A program made the position numbers and the translations under genes. From positions 124,001 to 188,000 of the forward strand of contig CAWCSF010000008.1 in the NCBI GenBank assembly GCA_963798195.1: DNA of 64,000 nucleotides. Reading direction: 5' to 3'. The stretch's first letter is position 1. Every line of letters starts with the position of its first letter. Below the pieces are notes generated by a model, which saw only the letters and a program-made list of their open reading frames with translations, had not been told where the DNA came from and did no database searches. The DNA is from CAVSRC01 sp963798195 (GTDB lineage: Bacteria > Pseudomonadota > Alphaproteobacteria > Rhizobiales > Kaistiaceae). This document shows positions 19,317 through 28,056 of this stretch, in pieces.

Positions 19317-19661
19317 CGCTCGACCCCTCGTAGCGACGCGCCCGGATTGGCGGAAACCCGCTCAGATTCCGCCGTTGGCACAAGGCGCCGAAAGGAATCG
19401 CGGCACACCCGGGGCGTCGTCCGAGACTTCCGCCAACATGGTAAACAACCGGTTAACCAATTCGGCCCGCTGCATGACTTTGGTAATGAGGCTTAACAAT
19501 TCCTTCGCCGCGGCAGGTCTCGGGGATGTAGCCGGGCCCGGAAAATCGCTGGCTGGCGCCGGTTTCGAGGGTCTGGACGGGAAGGCGTGCAGCGGCTATG
19601 ACTCAGAGGTATTTATTCCTGTCCTCGTCTCGTCGGGGGCCTAGCGGCACGGAGCGCAAGG
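19317..19661. other. 345-bp divergent intergenic region
   Basis: It holds no convincing gene. It must contain the promoters of the PodJ-like gene (minus) and the S24 regulator (plus). Visible elements: two GANTC sites (19365-19369 and 19600-19604), the CcrM methylation target, and a TAAA-N7-TTAA sequence near 19443-19457 that resembles a weak CtrA site with one mismatch. These suggest cell-cycle control but are short enough to occur by chance. Confidence 0.35.
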
Positions 19662-20300
19662 GTGCTGTCCCATGCCCGCATCTGGTCGGCGATTGATCGC
19701 CTGGCCGAACGCAAGAACCTGACGGCGTCGGGCCTCGCCCGCCTGGCCGGGCTCGACCCGACGACGTTCAACAAGTCCAAGCGCTCGGCTGTGGATGGTC
19801 GGCCGCGCTGGCCGTCGACCGAGAGCATCTCCAAGATACTCGATGCGACCAGCACCGATCTTGCCGCGTTCCTCGGCCTCAACGGCTCTGTAACGGCGCC
19901 CCGCCGGAAGGCGCCGCAGCCGGTTCCGCTGCTTGGCTTTGCCCAGGCAGGCGCCGGCGGTTTCTTCGACGATGCCGGCTTTCCGGCCGGGCGCGGCTGG
20001 GACGAGATCGAGTTTCCCGGCAACGAACGCGACAATGTCTTTGCCCTCGAAGTGACGGGCGACTCGATGATGCCGCTCTATCGCCACGGCGACCGGCTGA
20101 TCGTCGCGCGCGATCCGGAGTGCCGGAAGGGCGATCGCGTCGTGGTCAAGACGACCGACGGCGAGGTGATGGCCAAGGTCCTGCTGCGCCGGACCGCGCG
20201 CGTCGTCGAACTCGCCTCGCTCAATCCCGACCATGCCAATCGCTCGCTGGCCATGCGCGAGATCGACTGGCTGGCGCGGATCATCTGGGCGAGCCAGTGA
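19662..20300 (+). CDS. XRE-type transcriptional regulator with S24 (LexA-like) peptidase domain
   Basis: 212 residues. The N-terminal helix-turn-helix (LTASGLARLAGLDPTTFNKS) is followed from about residue 88 by an S24 domain with the serine of TGDSMMPLYRHGD and the lysine of DGEVMAKVLLR, the expected Ser-Lys dyad. Such proteins are repressors, sometimes self-cleaving under DNA damage; no obvious Ala-Gly scissile bond stands out (there is AGAGG near 100), so cleavage is uncertain. The GTG start has GGAGC upstream. Its stop overlaps the GTG start of the next gene. Confidence 0.85.
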   Translation: MLSHARIWSAIDRLAERKNLTASGLARLAGLDPTTFNKSKRSAVDGRPRWPSTESISKILDATSTDLAAFLGLNGSVTAPRRKAPQPVPLLGFAQAGAGGFFDDAGFPAGRGWDEIEFPGNERDNVFALEVTGDSMMPLYRHGDRLIVARDPECRKGDRVVVKTTDGEVMAKVLLRRTARVVELASLNPDHANRSLAMREIDWLARIIWASQ

Positions 20301-20908
20301 GGGGGATCGCCGTCGCCGCTGTTTTGCTGCCTTTGCTGGCCGCGCAGGCGCTCGCCCAGCGGGTCGAGATTCTGCCGGCCGCGCCTCCGGCGCGCGACGT
20401 TACGCCGCCGAACGTGACGCCGGGTCCGCGCGTCGATGGACCGCTGGAGCGAATACCGGCGCCACCGGTGCCGCCGCCGGACCCGCGCTGGTGGCGCTTC
20501 TTCCTGCCCGTCACCACAAATGCGGCGACCTTCAAGTCGGACGACAAGGTGATCCGGATCGCCGGCGTCGACGCGCCGCCCATCGATGCGACGTGCCCGG
20601 CGGAAGGCGGCGACCCATGGCCGTGCGGCCGCACGGCGCTGCATTCGCTGCGCATGTACCTGCATGGGCGCGCCATCGAGTGCTACTTCCCGCGCACGGA
20701 CGGCGTCGTCGATATCACCGCGCCCTGCCGGGTCGGCCAGAGCGACATTGGGCTGTGGTTGCTGACGGAAGGTTGGGCGCGGCCGAACGATCTCGCCACG
20801 GCCGATTATCGTGATGCGGCAAGCGCCGCGGTCTGCGCGCGCCGAGGGATATGGCGCGATGAAGCGCCGCCGGCGGATTGCCCCGACGCGCCGCCGAAGT
20901 CCGGCTAG
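20297..20908 (+). CDS. Secreted SNase-fold (thermonuclease-like) protein, catalytic residues degenerate
   Basis: 203 residues with an N-terminal signal (GIAVAAVLLPLLAAQALAQ), a proline-rich linker and an OB-fold SNase-like domain (DDKVIRIAGVDAPPIDATCP, then GLWLLTEGWARP). The first arginine and aspartate of the SNase site seem present (IRIAGVDAPP), but the glutamate after the APP turn and the DxxGR arginine are missing, so nuclease activity is doubtful. Six cysteines suggest disulfides. GTG start coupled to the S24 regulator stop; the 3' end overlaps lysK by 4 bp convergently. Confidence 0.75.
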   Translation: MRGIAVAAVLLPLLAAQALAQRVEILPAAPPARDVTPPNVTPGPRVDGPLERIPAPPVPPPDPRWWRFFLPVTTNAATFKSDDKVIRIAGVDAPPIDATCPAEGGDPWPCGRTALHSLRMYLHGRAIECYFPRTDGVVDITAPCRVGQSDIGLWLLTEGWARPNDLATADYRDAASAAVCARRGIWRDEAPPADCPDAPPKSG

Positions 20909-22569
20909 GTCACCAGTTCCCCGGCCAGTGCGCGGGTAATGAGCGCGCGCGTCTCCGGGATGCCGTAGATCGCGACAAACGATCCGAAGCGCGGTCCGCG
21001 CTCCTGGCCGAGCAGGATCTGGTAGAGCGTCGAAAACCACGCCACCGAAACGCCGGGTCCGCCGTCGGGCCCCTTGCGATCTGCGTCCTGGAAGCGCGGG
21101 ATCGCCCGCGCCACGTCGAGCACGGCGTGCTGGATGGCCTCGGCTTCCGCGTCCTGCGGAAGTGACGCGAGCTTTGCGTCGAGCGTCACGAGCGCCTCGC
21201 GCTCCACCGCGTCGGGATGACGGAACACCTTCGTCGGCGCGACGAAATCGTCGTAGTAGCGCACGGCGTAGCCGACCAGCTCGTCGAGCTTCGGGTGGCT
21301 GGCGGGGGTGACGCCCTTCACGTGGCGGATGATGAAGCCCCACAGCACGTCCTTGTCGTGGGCGTTCGAGGCGCTGGCAAGGTTGAGCAGCATCGTGAAG
21401 GTGATCGGCATGTCGATCGCCGGCGGGTTGCCGGAATGGACATGCCAGACCGGATTGCCGAGCCGCTGGTCGTCGGCCTGCCGTTGATAGGCGTCGAGGA
21501 ACGTGAAGTACTCGTCCACCGCCTTCGGGATCACGTCGAAGTAGAGCTTCTTCGCGGCGCGCGGCTTCTGGAACATGTAGAGCGAAAGGCTCTCCGGCGA
21601 GGCATAGGCCAGCCACTCGTCGATGGTCAGCCCGTTGCCCTTCGACTTGGATATCTTCTGCCCGTTCTCGTCGAGAAAGAGTTCGTAGTTGAGCGTCTCG
21701 GGGGGCGTGCCGCCGAGCACCTGGCAGATGCGCGTCGACAGCTTGACCGAGTCGATCAGGTCCTTGCCCGACATCTCGTAGTCGATGCCGAGGGCCGCCC
21801 AGCGCATGGCCCAGTCGGCCTTCCACTGGCACTTGACCGCGCCGCCGGTCACCGGCGTCTCCACCAGCGCGTCGCTGTCGGGATCGCGATAGACGATGGT
21901 GCCGGCATCGACCCTGCGCTCGACGATCGGCACCTGCAGCACCTTGCCGCTCTTCGGCGAGATCGGCAGGAACGGCGAATAGGACTGCTGACGCTCTTCG
22001 CGCAGCGACGGCAGCATGATTGCCATCACCTCGTCGTAGACCTGAAGCATCTTCAGCAGTGTCGCGTCGAAGCGGCCGGCCTTGTAATAGTCGGTTGCGC
22101 TGGCGAATTCATACTCGAAGCCGAACCGGTCGAGGAACGCCCTCAGCCGCGCGTTGTTGGCGGCGCCAAAGCTCGGATATTCGTTCGAGAAGGGGTCCGG
22201 TATCTCGGAGAGCGGTTTGCCGAGATTGGCCGTCATCATCTCCTTGTTGGGGACATTGTCGGGCACCTTGCGCAGCCCATCCATGTCGTCCGAGAAGCAG
22301 ATGAGCCGCGTCGGCACCTTGTCTTCGGTCAGCACACGGAAGGCGGTGCGCACCATCGTGGTGCGGGCAACCTCGCCGAAGGTGCCGATATGCGGCAGGC
22401 CCGAGGGGCCGTAGCCGGTCTCGAAGATGATCTCGCGCGTCGGCTCGGTCCCGCGCGCCAGCCTTTCGACCACCCGCTGGGCTTCTTCGAACGGCCAAGC
22501 CTTGGAGCGCCCGGCGGCGGCGACCAGGTCGGGGGAGATATCGAGCGGCGGCAGGCTGGAAGTGGGCAC
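20905..22569 (-). CDS. lysK: Class I lysyl-tRNA synthetase
   Basis: 554 residues. It charges tRNA-Lys using the Rossmann-fold class I mechanism, an archaeal-type enzyme that is standard in many Hyphomicrobiales. The HIGH-like motif is PSGLPHIGT (60-63) and the KMSKS-like motif is KISKSKGNG at about 304-312. The C-terminal helical anticodon-binding region ends ...ITRALAGELVT. The start MPTSSLPPLD is preceded by a recognisable purine-rich site. It is divergent from the TerB-like gene. Confidence 0.93.
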   Translation of the reverse strand: MPTSSLPPLDISPDLVAAAGRSKAWPFEEAQRVVERLARGTEPTREIIFETGYGPSGLPHIGTFGEVARTTMVRTAFRVLTEDKVPTRLICFSDDMDGLRKVPDNVPNKEMMTANLGKPLSEIPDPFSNEYPSFGAANNARLRAFLDRFGFEYEFASATDYYKAGRFDATLLKMLQVYDEVMAIMLPSLREERQQSYSPFLPISPKSGKVLQVPIVERRVDAGTIVYRDPDSDALVETPVTGGAVKCQWKADWAMRWAALGIDYEMSGKDLIDSVKLSTRICQVLGGTPPETLNYELFLDENGQKISKSKGNGLTIDEWLAYASPESLSLYMFQKPRAAKKLYFDVIPKAVDEYFTFLDAYQRQADDQRLGNPVWHVHSGNPPAIDMPITFTMLLNLASASNAHDKDVLWGFIIRHVKGVTPASHPKLDELVGYAVRYYDDFVAPTKVFRHPDAVEREALVTLDAKLASLPQDAEAEAIQHAVLDVARAIPRFQDADRKGPDGGPGVSVAWFSTLYQILLGQERGPRFGSFVAIYGIPETRALITRALAGELVT

Positions 22570-22715
22570 GGGAAGCGTCCTTTGCGGCGGCGCGGACCCT
22601 AGGAAGGCCGTGTGCCCCCGTCAACAAAAAGCCTTTGCCCGGCTGACTTGCGGTTGGGCTGTCGAGACCATAGGTTCTCGCCGCGCGACGCCCGACAAGC
22701 GAGGACTGGGTCCAG

Positions 22716-23138
22716 ATGAATACCAAGACCAAGGCGGTTTCCGAGGCGGAAGCCCTCATCTACGCGATGGTGACGCTCTCCGCGGCCGACCGCTCGATGA
22801 CCGATCGCGAGCTGATGAAGATCGGCGATATCGTCAAGACGCTGCCGGTCTTCCAGAATTTCGACCCGGACAAGCTGGTCGCCGTCGCCGAAGCCTGCGG
22901 CACGCTGCTCCAGGCAGATGATGGTCTTGACGCGGTTCTGTCGGTGATTTCCATGTCGCTGCCGGCGCGTCTGCACGAAACCGCCTACGCCGTGGTTGTC
23001 GAGGTCGCCGCCGCCGACCTGCACGTCGAGCAGGAGGAGCTCCGCTTCCTCCAGATGCTGCGCGACAAGCTCAACCTCGACAGCCTGACGGTAGCCGCCA
23101 TCGAGCGCGGCGCGCGCGCCCGCTACCGCTCGCCCTAG
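22716..23138 (+). CDS. TerB family tellurite-resistance-like protein
   Basis: 140-residue all-helical protein matching TerB-like domains: AEALIYAMVTLSAADRSMTDREL at the N-terminus and VEVAAADLHVEQEELRFLQML near 100-120, with acidic residues in the helix turns that bind divalent metal in the family. The ter genes that normally accompany true tellurite operons are absent, so a general stress or metal-sensing role is more likely. Its 3' end overlaps the convergent solute-binding gene by 4 bp. Confidence 0.85.
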   Translation: MNTKTKAVSEAEALIYAMVTLSAADRSMTDRELMKIGDIVKTLPVFQNFDPDKLVAVAEACGTLLQADDGLDAVLSVISMSLPARLHETAYAVVVEVAAADLHVEQEELRFLQMLRDKLNLDSLTVAAIERGARARYRSP

Positions 23139-24184
23139 AAGAATCCGATCGGGAAGTAGCGGAGATAAAGCTCCGCGTAGATGCCCTTCTCGTAGATCGA
23201 CTGGAGCGCGGCGTTGACCGCGTGCTTGAGGTCGGTCGATCCCTTGGCGAAGGCGATCGTGTAGCCCTGGCCGAAGAAGCGCGACTCCAGATAGGGCCCG
23301 CCGGCGAAGACGCAGCAGTTGTCCGCGGCCTCGCTCGCCAGCCAGAAGCTCAGTTGCAGGCCATCGCCGAAATGCGCATCGGCCGCGCCTGATTTCACCG
23401 CCTCGCGCGCCGCCTCGGCATTCGGATACAGCTTGCGGCCGATCTCCGGAAACATCGCCGCGAGGTAGGCCTCGTGTGCCGTCCCGGTCACGACGGCCAG
23501 AGTTTTCCCACGCAGGCCGCGCGGCGAGATATCCGTATCGGCGTCGGCGCGGCGAACGACGAAGCGTCCCGGAGAACGAAGATAGACGTCCGAGAAGTCG
23601 AGCATCGCGCGGGTTTCCGCGGTGATCGCAATCCCCGCAATGACCGCGTCTGCCGATTTGCTCGTCAGCCGGCTCACCAGGTCGTCCCACTCGCGGGACT
23701 GGATGGTGCAGGGCACCGCCAGCTCTGCGCAGATCGCGCGCGCCAGATCGACGTTGAATCCGGTCAGCCGGCTGTTGGCGTCGAGAAAATTAAAGGGCGG
23801 AAAGTCGTCCGTGGTGATGAAGCGGATCGCCTGGACCGACCCGGCGGCGGGACGCTCCACCCGGCGCTTCGGATCCCAGAAGTTGGGAATGACGACGTCG
23901 GGCCTCGGGATCGACGCAGCCGGGCTCTCGATCGGCGCGGCCGCCGGTTCGGCCGGCTTCGGCGTCACAGTTGGCGCTGGCGTTTCGGTCGCGGCGGGCG
24001 CTTCGGCCGGGGCGGGGGTTTCGGCTGGGGCGGGAGTCTCGATTGGCGCGGGAGTTTCGGCCGCGTCAGGACCTTCCTGCGCTCTTGATTGGACGCCGGA
24101 GGCAACCAGGGCGAGCAGAACCGCCGCAGCCATAGCGGTCTCGCGCGAAATCTTTAACAAAAACATGGATTTTGGGAACTTCAA
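23135..24184 (-). CDS. Family 3 extracellular solute-binding protein with a Pro-Glu-Thr-Ala repeat linker
   Basis: 349 residues. A hydrophobic N-terminal signal (MAAAVLLALVASGVQSRAQ) is followed by a low-complexity segment (about 38-88) of repeated TPAPxE units, then a periplasmic binding domain: IRFITTDDFPPFNFLDANSR, GFNVDLARAICAEL and GKTLAVVTGTAHEAYLAAMF. No permease or ATPase gene is adjacent, so it may be an orphan receptor or feed a distant transporter. An N-terminus downstream of 24184 (MAAAVLLAL) is possible. Confidence 0.8.
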   Translation of the reverse strand: MKFPKSMFLLKISRETAMAAAVLLALVASGVQSRAQEGPDAAETPAPIETPAPAETPAPAEAPAATETPAPTVTPKPAEPAAAPIESPAASIPRPDVVIPNFWDPKRRVERPAAGSVQAIRFITTDDFPPFNFLDANSRLTGFNVDLARAICAELAVPCTIQSREWDDLVSRLTSKSADAVIAGIAITAETRAMLDFSDVYLRSPGRFVVRRADADTDISPRGLRGKTLAVVTGTAHEAYLAAMFPEIGRKLYPNAEAAREAVKSGAADAHFGDGLQLSFWLASEAADNCCVFAGGPYLESRFFGQGYTIAFAKGSTDLKHAVNAALQSIYEKGIYAELYLRYFPIGFF

Positions 24185-24275
24185 CGTCAGATTGAGGCTT
24201 CACGAATTGCTCGATTCCTGATGACAATAGCACGGGGCGCGCGCCGCCGGTGGAAGGCGCGCGGCAGGGGTGAGA

Positions 24276-26057
24276 ATGGCCGACTTCAATCCGGCGAAAC
24301 CGCGAGGAAGGGCAGTCGTCGCGCGCACGGCGACCTATGTCGACCGGGCGCGGCAGCTCGGGTTGCCCTTCGCCCGAACGGTTCACCTGGAGCCGGGGGC
24401 GAAGGCAGACATCGATGCCATCCAGCAGGGCACATTTGCCAAATCGCCGGGAGATGGAGCCGTTGCCTTCATCGCGCCGGACGAGCGTGCGCTCCCGGTC
24501 ATTGCGAACTGGCTGAACCAGAATCCATCCGCCCGCCGGCGTCTCTGCGTCGCGACCCCGGGCGCCATCCGCGGAGCGTTGATCGAGGTCGGCGGTCAGC
24601 AATTCGCGGACAACGCCATCCATCGCCTGGCGACGCTGTATCCCGATCTGTCGGCCCGGCGTGTGATCACGCTGGCGCAGGTCGCATCGGGACTGGCCAT
24701 CGCGGGAGGAATCGCGCTCGCGCTTTATCTTTGGCCGGCGCCGGCATTCATTGCGGTCAGTCTCCTTGCCGGTTCATTCTTCTTCGGTGTTTCGGTGCTC
24801 CGCTTCGTCGCCGCCGGTTTCGTTTCCCGGCGAGACCTCGCCGCCGAGCAGGCGGCGTTGATGCCGGAGGACGACGATCTCCCGATTTACACGATCCTCG
24901 TGCCGCTGCTGCGCGAAGCCGCGCTGGTCGACGAACTGACCGCATCCCTCGACCGCATCGACTGGCCGCGCGATCGCCTCGACATCAAGCTGATCGTTGA
25001 GGCAGACGATCCCGAGACCGTTGTCGCCGCGCGGGCCTATGGCAACGAGCCGCCGTATGAAGTGATCGTCGTTCCCGCGACAGCGCCGCGCACGAAGCCA
25101 AAGGCGCTGGCCTTCGCCCTGCCATTCGCGCGCGGCGATTTCGTCACCGTCTACGACGCGGAGGATCATCCGCACCCGCAGCAGCTGCGGGCGGCCTATG
25201 CCATATTCGCGCGCTCCGGACCGGACCTCGCCTGCGTTCAGGCGCCGTTGCTGATCGATAACGGTAAGGCCAGCTTGCTCGCGCGGATGTTTGCGATCGA
25301 ATATTCGGCCCTGTTCGATGGACTTCTGCCGGCGCTGTCCTCACTGGGCATGCCGTTGCCGCTCGGCGGCACATCCAATCATTTCCGGCGCGACGCTTTG
25401 GAGGAGGCGGGCGGGTGGGATCCGTTCAACGTCACCGAAGACGCCGATCTGGGATTGCGACTTGCGCGGTTCGGCTACCGCTCCACGACCATGAGCCTGC
25501 CGACGATGGAGGAGGCTCCCGCAAAGATCCGGCCGTGGATGCGGCAGCGCACCCGCTGGTTCAAGGGCTGGATGCAGACGTGGCTGGTCCACGTCCGCAA
25601 TCCGGGCCGTCTCGCAAGGGAACTGGGTTGGCGCGGTTTCCTGGGCTTCAATCTCATCGGCACCGGGCTCATCGTCTCGGCGCTGATTCATCCGGTCTAT
25701 CTGGCGACGGTCGTCGTCGTGGCCACCAGCCCCCTCGATCTGTGGGGCGACGGCGGCGCGTTTGCCGCACTGATCGTTGGCATCAACCTGTTCAACCTCT
25801 TTGCCGGCTACACGGCGATGACGACACTTGGCGTCCGCACGCTCGAATTGCGCGGCAATGGGCGGATGGCGCCCAGCCTTGTCATGTTGCCTTTCTATTG
25901 GCTGCTGATGTCGCTGGCGGCCTATCGGGCACTGGCCCATCTCATCTTTCGCCCGCATCACTGGGAAAAGACGCCGCATACCGGTCGCGGCGATCGAAGT
26001 GTGCACCGCGGCGAAGAGTATCGCGGCAGCGGTCCCACACTTCTGCCCACTGAATAA
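24276..26057 (+). CDS. Membrane glycosyltransferase family 2 (cellulose-synthase-like)
   Basis: 593 residues. An N-terminal domain (about 1-125) resembles the GSPII_E_N-type module seen in these GTs. Two membrane spans follow (about 135-185), then the GT-A domain with YTILVPLLREAALVDEL, the DAEDHP catalytic aspartate region, an ED acid in VTEDADLGLRL and the processive-enzyme QRTRW motif (RQRTRWFKGW), then four C-terminal spans. It probably extrudes or elongates a polysaccharide. No bcs partner genes are adjacent. The GTG at 24270 is an alternative start; ATG 24276 has better spacing from GGGGTGAG. Confidence 0.85.
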   Translation: MADFNPAKPRGRAVVARTATYVDRARQLGLPFARTVHLEPGAKADIDAIQQGTFAKSPGDGAVAFIAPDERALPVIANWLNQNPSARRRLCVATPGAIRGALIEVGGQQFADNAIHRLATLYPDLSARRVITLAQVASGLAIAGGIALALYLWPAPAFIAVSLLAGSFFFGVSVLRFVAAGFVSRRDLAAEQAALMPEDDDLPIYTILVPLLREAALVDELTASLDRIDWPRDRLDIKLIVEADDPETVVAARAYGNEPPYEVIVVPATAPRTKPKALAFALPFARGDFVTVYDAEDHPHPQQLRAAYAIFARSGPDLACVQAPLLIDNGKASLLARMFAIEYSALFDGLLPALSSLGMPLPLGGTSNHFRRDALEEAGGWDPFNVTEDADLGLRLARFGYRSTTMSLPTMEEAPAKIRPWMRQRTRWFKGWMQTWLVHVRNPGRLARELGWRGFLGFNLIGTGLIVSALIHPVYLATVVVVATSPLDLWGDGGAFAALIVGINLFNLFAGYTAMTTLGVRTLELRGNGRMAPSLVMLPFYWLLMSLAAYRALAHLIFRPHHWEKTPHTGRGDRSVHRGEEYRGSGPTLLPTE

Positions 26058-26197
26058 TGTGCGATTTCCGCGTGTTGGCGTGCAGTCGGCTTGCCTTTCG
26101 CCGTTGGCGGGATGGTCACGATATGCATAATGGTTGGGTTCCAAAGCAATTCAAACTCCACGGAAAGTGGAGATTCGCTTTATCAGGGAGGAAAACA

Positions 26198-27337
26198 ATG
26201 ACGACAGATACCAAGAAAGAGCCCGTATCTCGCCGCAAGTTCCTCAAGGGGACCGGCCTCGCGGCAGGCGCTGCCGCGGCAACGATCGCCGCGCCGGCGG
26301 TGGTCACGGCGCAGGCTCCGCTCGTCGTGAAGATGCAGTCTTCGTGGCCGGCGTCCGACGTCTTCCACGAAATGGCGGGCCAATACGTGACGCTCGTCGA
26401 GAGCATGTCGGGCGGCCGGTTGAAGATCGACCTGCTTCCGGCCGGCGCGGTTGTCGGCGCGTTCCAGGTGATGGACGGCTGCAACGACGGCGTTATCGAC
26501 GCTGCCCACACGGTGGCGGTCTACTGGTACGGCAAGCACAAGGCGGCGTCGTTCTTCGGCACCGGCCCGGTCTTCGGCGGCAGCGCCGCAACCATGCTTG
26601 GCTGGTTCTACCAGGGTGGTGGTCAGGAGCTTTACAAGGAACTGACCCAGGACCTTCTCAAGCTGAACGTCGTCGGCTTCTACGGCTTCCCGATGCCGGC
26701 CCAGCCTTTCGGCTGGTTCAAGAAACCGGTGACCAGCCCGGAAGACGTCAAGGGCCTCAAGTACCGCACCGTCGGCCTCGCGGCCGATCTGCTCCAGCAG
26801 ATGGGCATGAGCGTCGCCCAGCTTCCCGGCGGCGAAATCGTGCCGGCCATGGAGCGCGGCGTCATCGATGCGTTCGAGTTCAACAACCCGACCTCGGACA
26901 TGCGCTTCGGCGCGCAGGACGTCGCCAAGAACTACATGCTCTCCTCGTACCATCAGGCGAGCGAAGCTTTCGAGTTCCTCTTCAACAAGGACTTCTACGA
27001 GGGGCTCGATCCGGACTTGCAGGCCATCCTTCAGCAGGGCGTCCATGCGGCCAGTGCCGTCAACCACGCCTTCGCGCTGAAGCAGTACTCGTCCGATCTG
27101 ACCAAGCTGTCGACCGAGCACGGCGTGAACGTGCTCAGGACGCCGCAGTCGGTCCTCGATGCGCAGCTCGTCGCCTGGGACTCGCTGATCGAGACGCTGT
27201 CGGCTGACGAAATGATGAAGCGCATCATGGACAGCCAGCGGGCGTGGGTCGAGAACGTCGTGTTCTACGAACTGATGAACTCGCCGGATTATGCCCTGGC
27301 CTACAACCATTACTTCCCGGGCAAGCTGAAGATCTGA
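26198..27337 (+). CDS. TRAP transporter substrate-binding protein DctP family, Tat-exported
   Basis: 379 residues. The twin-arginine signal SRRKFLKGTGLAAGAAAAT precedes a DctP-type receptor: VKMQSSWPASDVFHEMA, GLKYRTVGLAADLLQQMGMS and the arginine-bearing region that clamps carboxylates in the family. The ATG at 26198 follows a strong AGGGAGG site; longer reading to 26057 is unsupported. It is the first gene of a binding protein-DctQ-DctM-amidase operon. Confidence 0.92.
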   Translation: MTTDTKKEPVSRRKFLKGTGLAAGAAAATIAAPAVVTAQAPLVVKMQSSWPASDVFHEMAGQYVTLVESMSGGRLKIDLLPAGAVVGAFQVMDGCNDGVIDAAHTVAVYWYGKHKAASFFGTGPVFGGSAATMLGWFYQGGGQELYKELTQDLLKLNVVGFYGFPMPAQPFGWFKKPVTSPEDVKGLKYRTVGLAADLLQQMGMSVAQLPGGEIVPAMERGVIDAFEFNNPTSDMRFGAQDVAKNYMLSSYHQASEAFEFLFNKDFYEGLDPDLQAILQQGVHAASAVNHAFALKQYSSDLTKLSTEHGVNVLRTPQSVLDAQLVAWDSLIETLSADEMMKRIMDSQRAWVENVVFYELMNSPDYALAYNHYFPGKLKI

Positions 27338-27358
27338 CCGGTCCACGAACCGCATGAG

Positions 27359-27388
27359 GCCCGGCGGCGCATACTTGCTCCGCCGGGC
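27359..27388 (+). promoter_or_regulatory. Intercistronic hairpin between the TRAP receptor and small permease genes
   Basis: GCCCGGCGG (27359-27367) pairs perfectly with CCGCCGGGC (27380-27388) over a 12-nt loop, without a T run. Stems at this place usually protect or attenuate the mRNA so that the receptor is made in excess of the permeases. Confidence 0.6.
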
Positions 27389-27420
27389 GTTCCCTTCACT
27401 GGGCCAGTCGGGATGCTGCG

Positions 27421-28053
27421 ATGATCCGCTTCATTAGTTTCGCCGACCGGCTCTCCGCCTGGTTCGGCAAGGCATTCGCATGGGCCATCATGGTGATGGC
27501 GTTCGGCGTCGGCTACGAAGTGGTCGTCCGTCGCCTCCTGAACGCGCCCACATCGTGGGCGTTCGATGTCTCCTACATCATGTACGGCACGCTCTTCATG
27601 ATGGGCGGCGCCTACACGCTTTCGCGCGACGGCCACGTTCGCGGCGATTTTCTCTACCGCCTGTGGAAGCCGCGCACCCAGGCGAAGCTGGAGCTGGTGC
27701 TCTACATCCTCTTCTTCTTCCCCGGCGTCACGGCGCTGGTGCTCTCCGGCTGGAAATACGCCGCCCGCTCGTGGAGCTATCAGGAGGTCAGCGTCAACAG
27801 CCCGGCCGGCATTCCGATCTTCCAGTTCAAGTCGGTGATGGTTGCCGCCGGCATTCTCCTCTTCATCCAGGGCATCGCCCAGGTGATGCGCTGCATCCTG
27901 TGCATCCGCGACGGCTACTGGAGCCGCGGCAGCGACGAAATCGAGGAGACCGAGGTCAAGCTGATGCAGGGCGATACGCGCGACATTCTCCACCATGGTG
28001 GTGAGGCCGTCGACGTGGTTGTCCCGAACCAGCCCAAAGATGGCGAGCGCTGA
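27421..28053 (+). CDS. TRAP transporter small permease subunit, DctQ family
   Basis: 210 residues, four membrane spans (e.g. FAWAIMVMAFGVGYEVVVRR, LVLYILFFFPGVTALVLSG, VMVAAGILLFIQGIAQVMRC). The N-terminal span and the MYGTLFMMGGAYTLSRDGHVRGD signature between helices are characteristic of DctQ. It works with DctM and the periplasmic receptor in Na+-coupled uptake of organic acids. The C-terminal cytoplasmic tail of about 45 residues is longer than usual. Spaced 3 bp from the next gene. Confidence 0.9.
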   Translation: MIRFISFADRLSAWFGKAFAWAIMVMAFGVGYEVVVRRLLNAPTSWAFDVSYIMYGTLFMMGGAYTLSRDGHVRGDFLYRLWKPRTQAKLELVLYILFFFPGVTALVLSGWKYAARSWSYQEVSVNSPAGIPIFQFKSVMVAAGILLFIQGIAQVMRCILCIRDGYWSRGSDEIEETEVKLMQGDTRDILHHGGEAVDVVVPNQPKDGER

Positions 28054-28056
28054 GCG

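Noticed and set aside
19443..19457. CtrA-like TAAA-N7-TTAA site before the PodJ-like gene
   Set aside because: One mismatch and common by chance; kept only as a remark in the intergenic entry.
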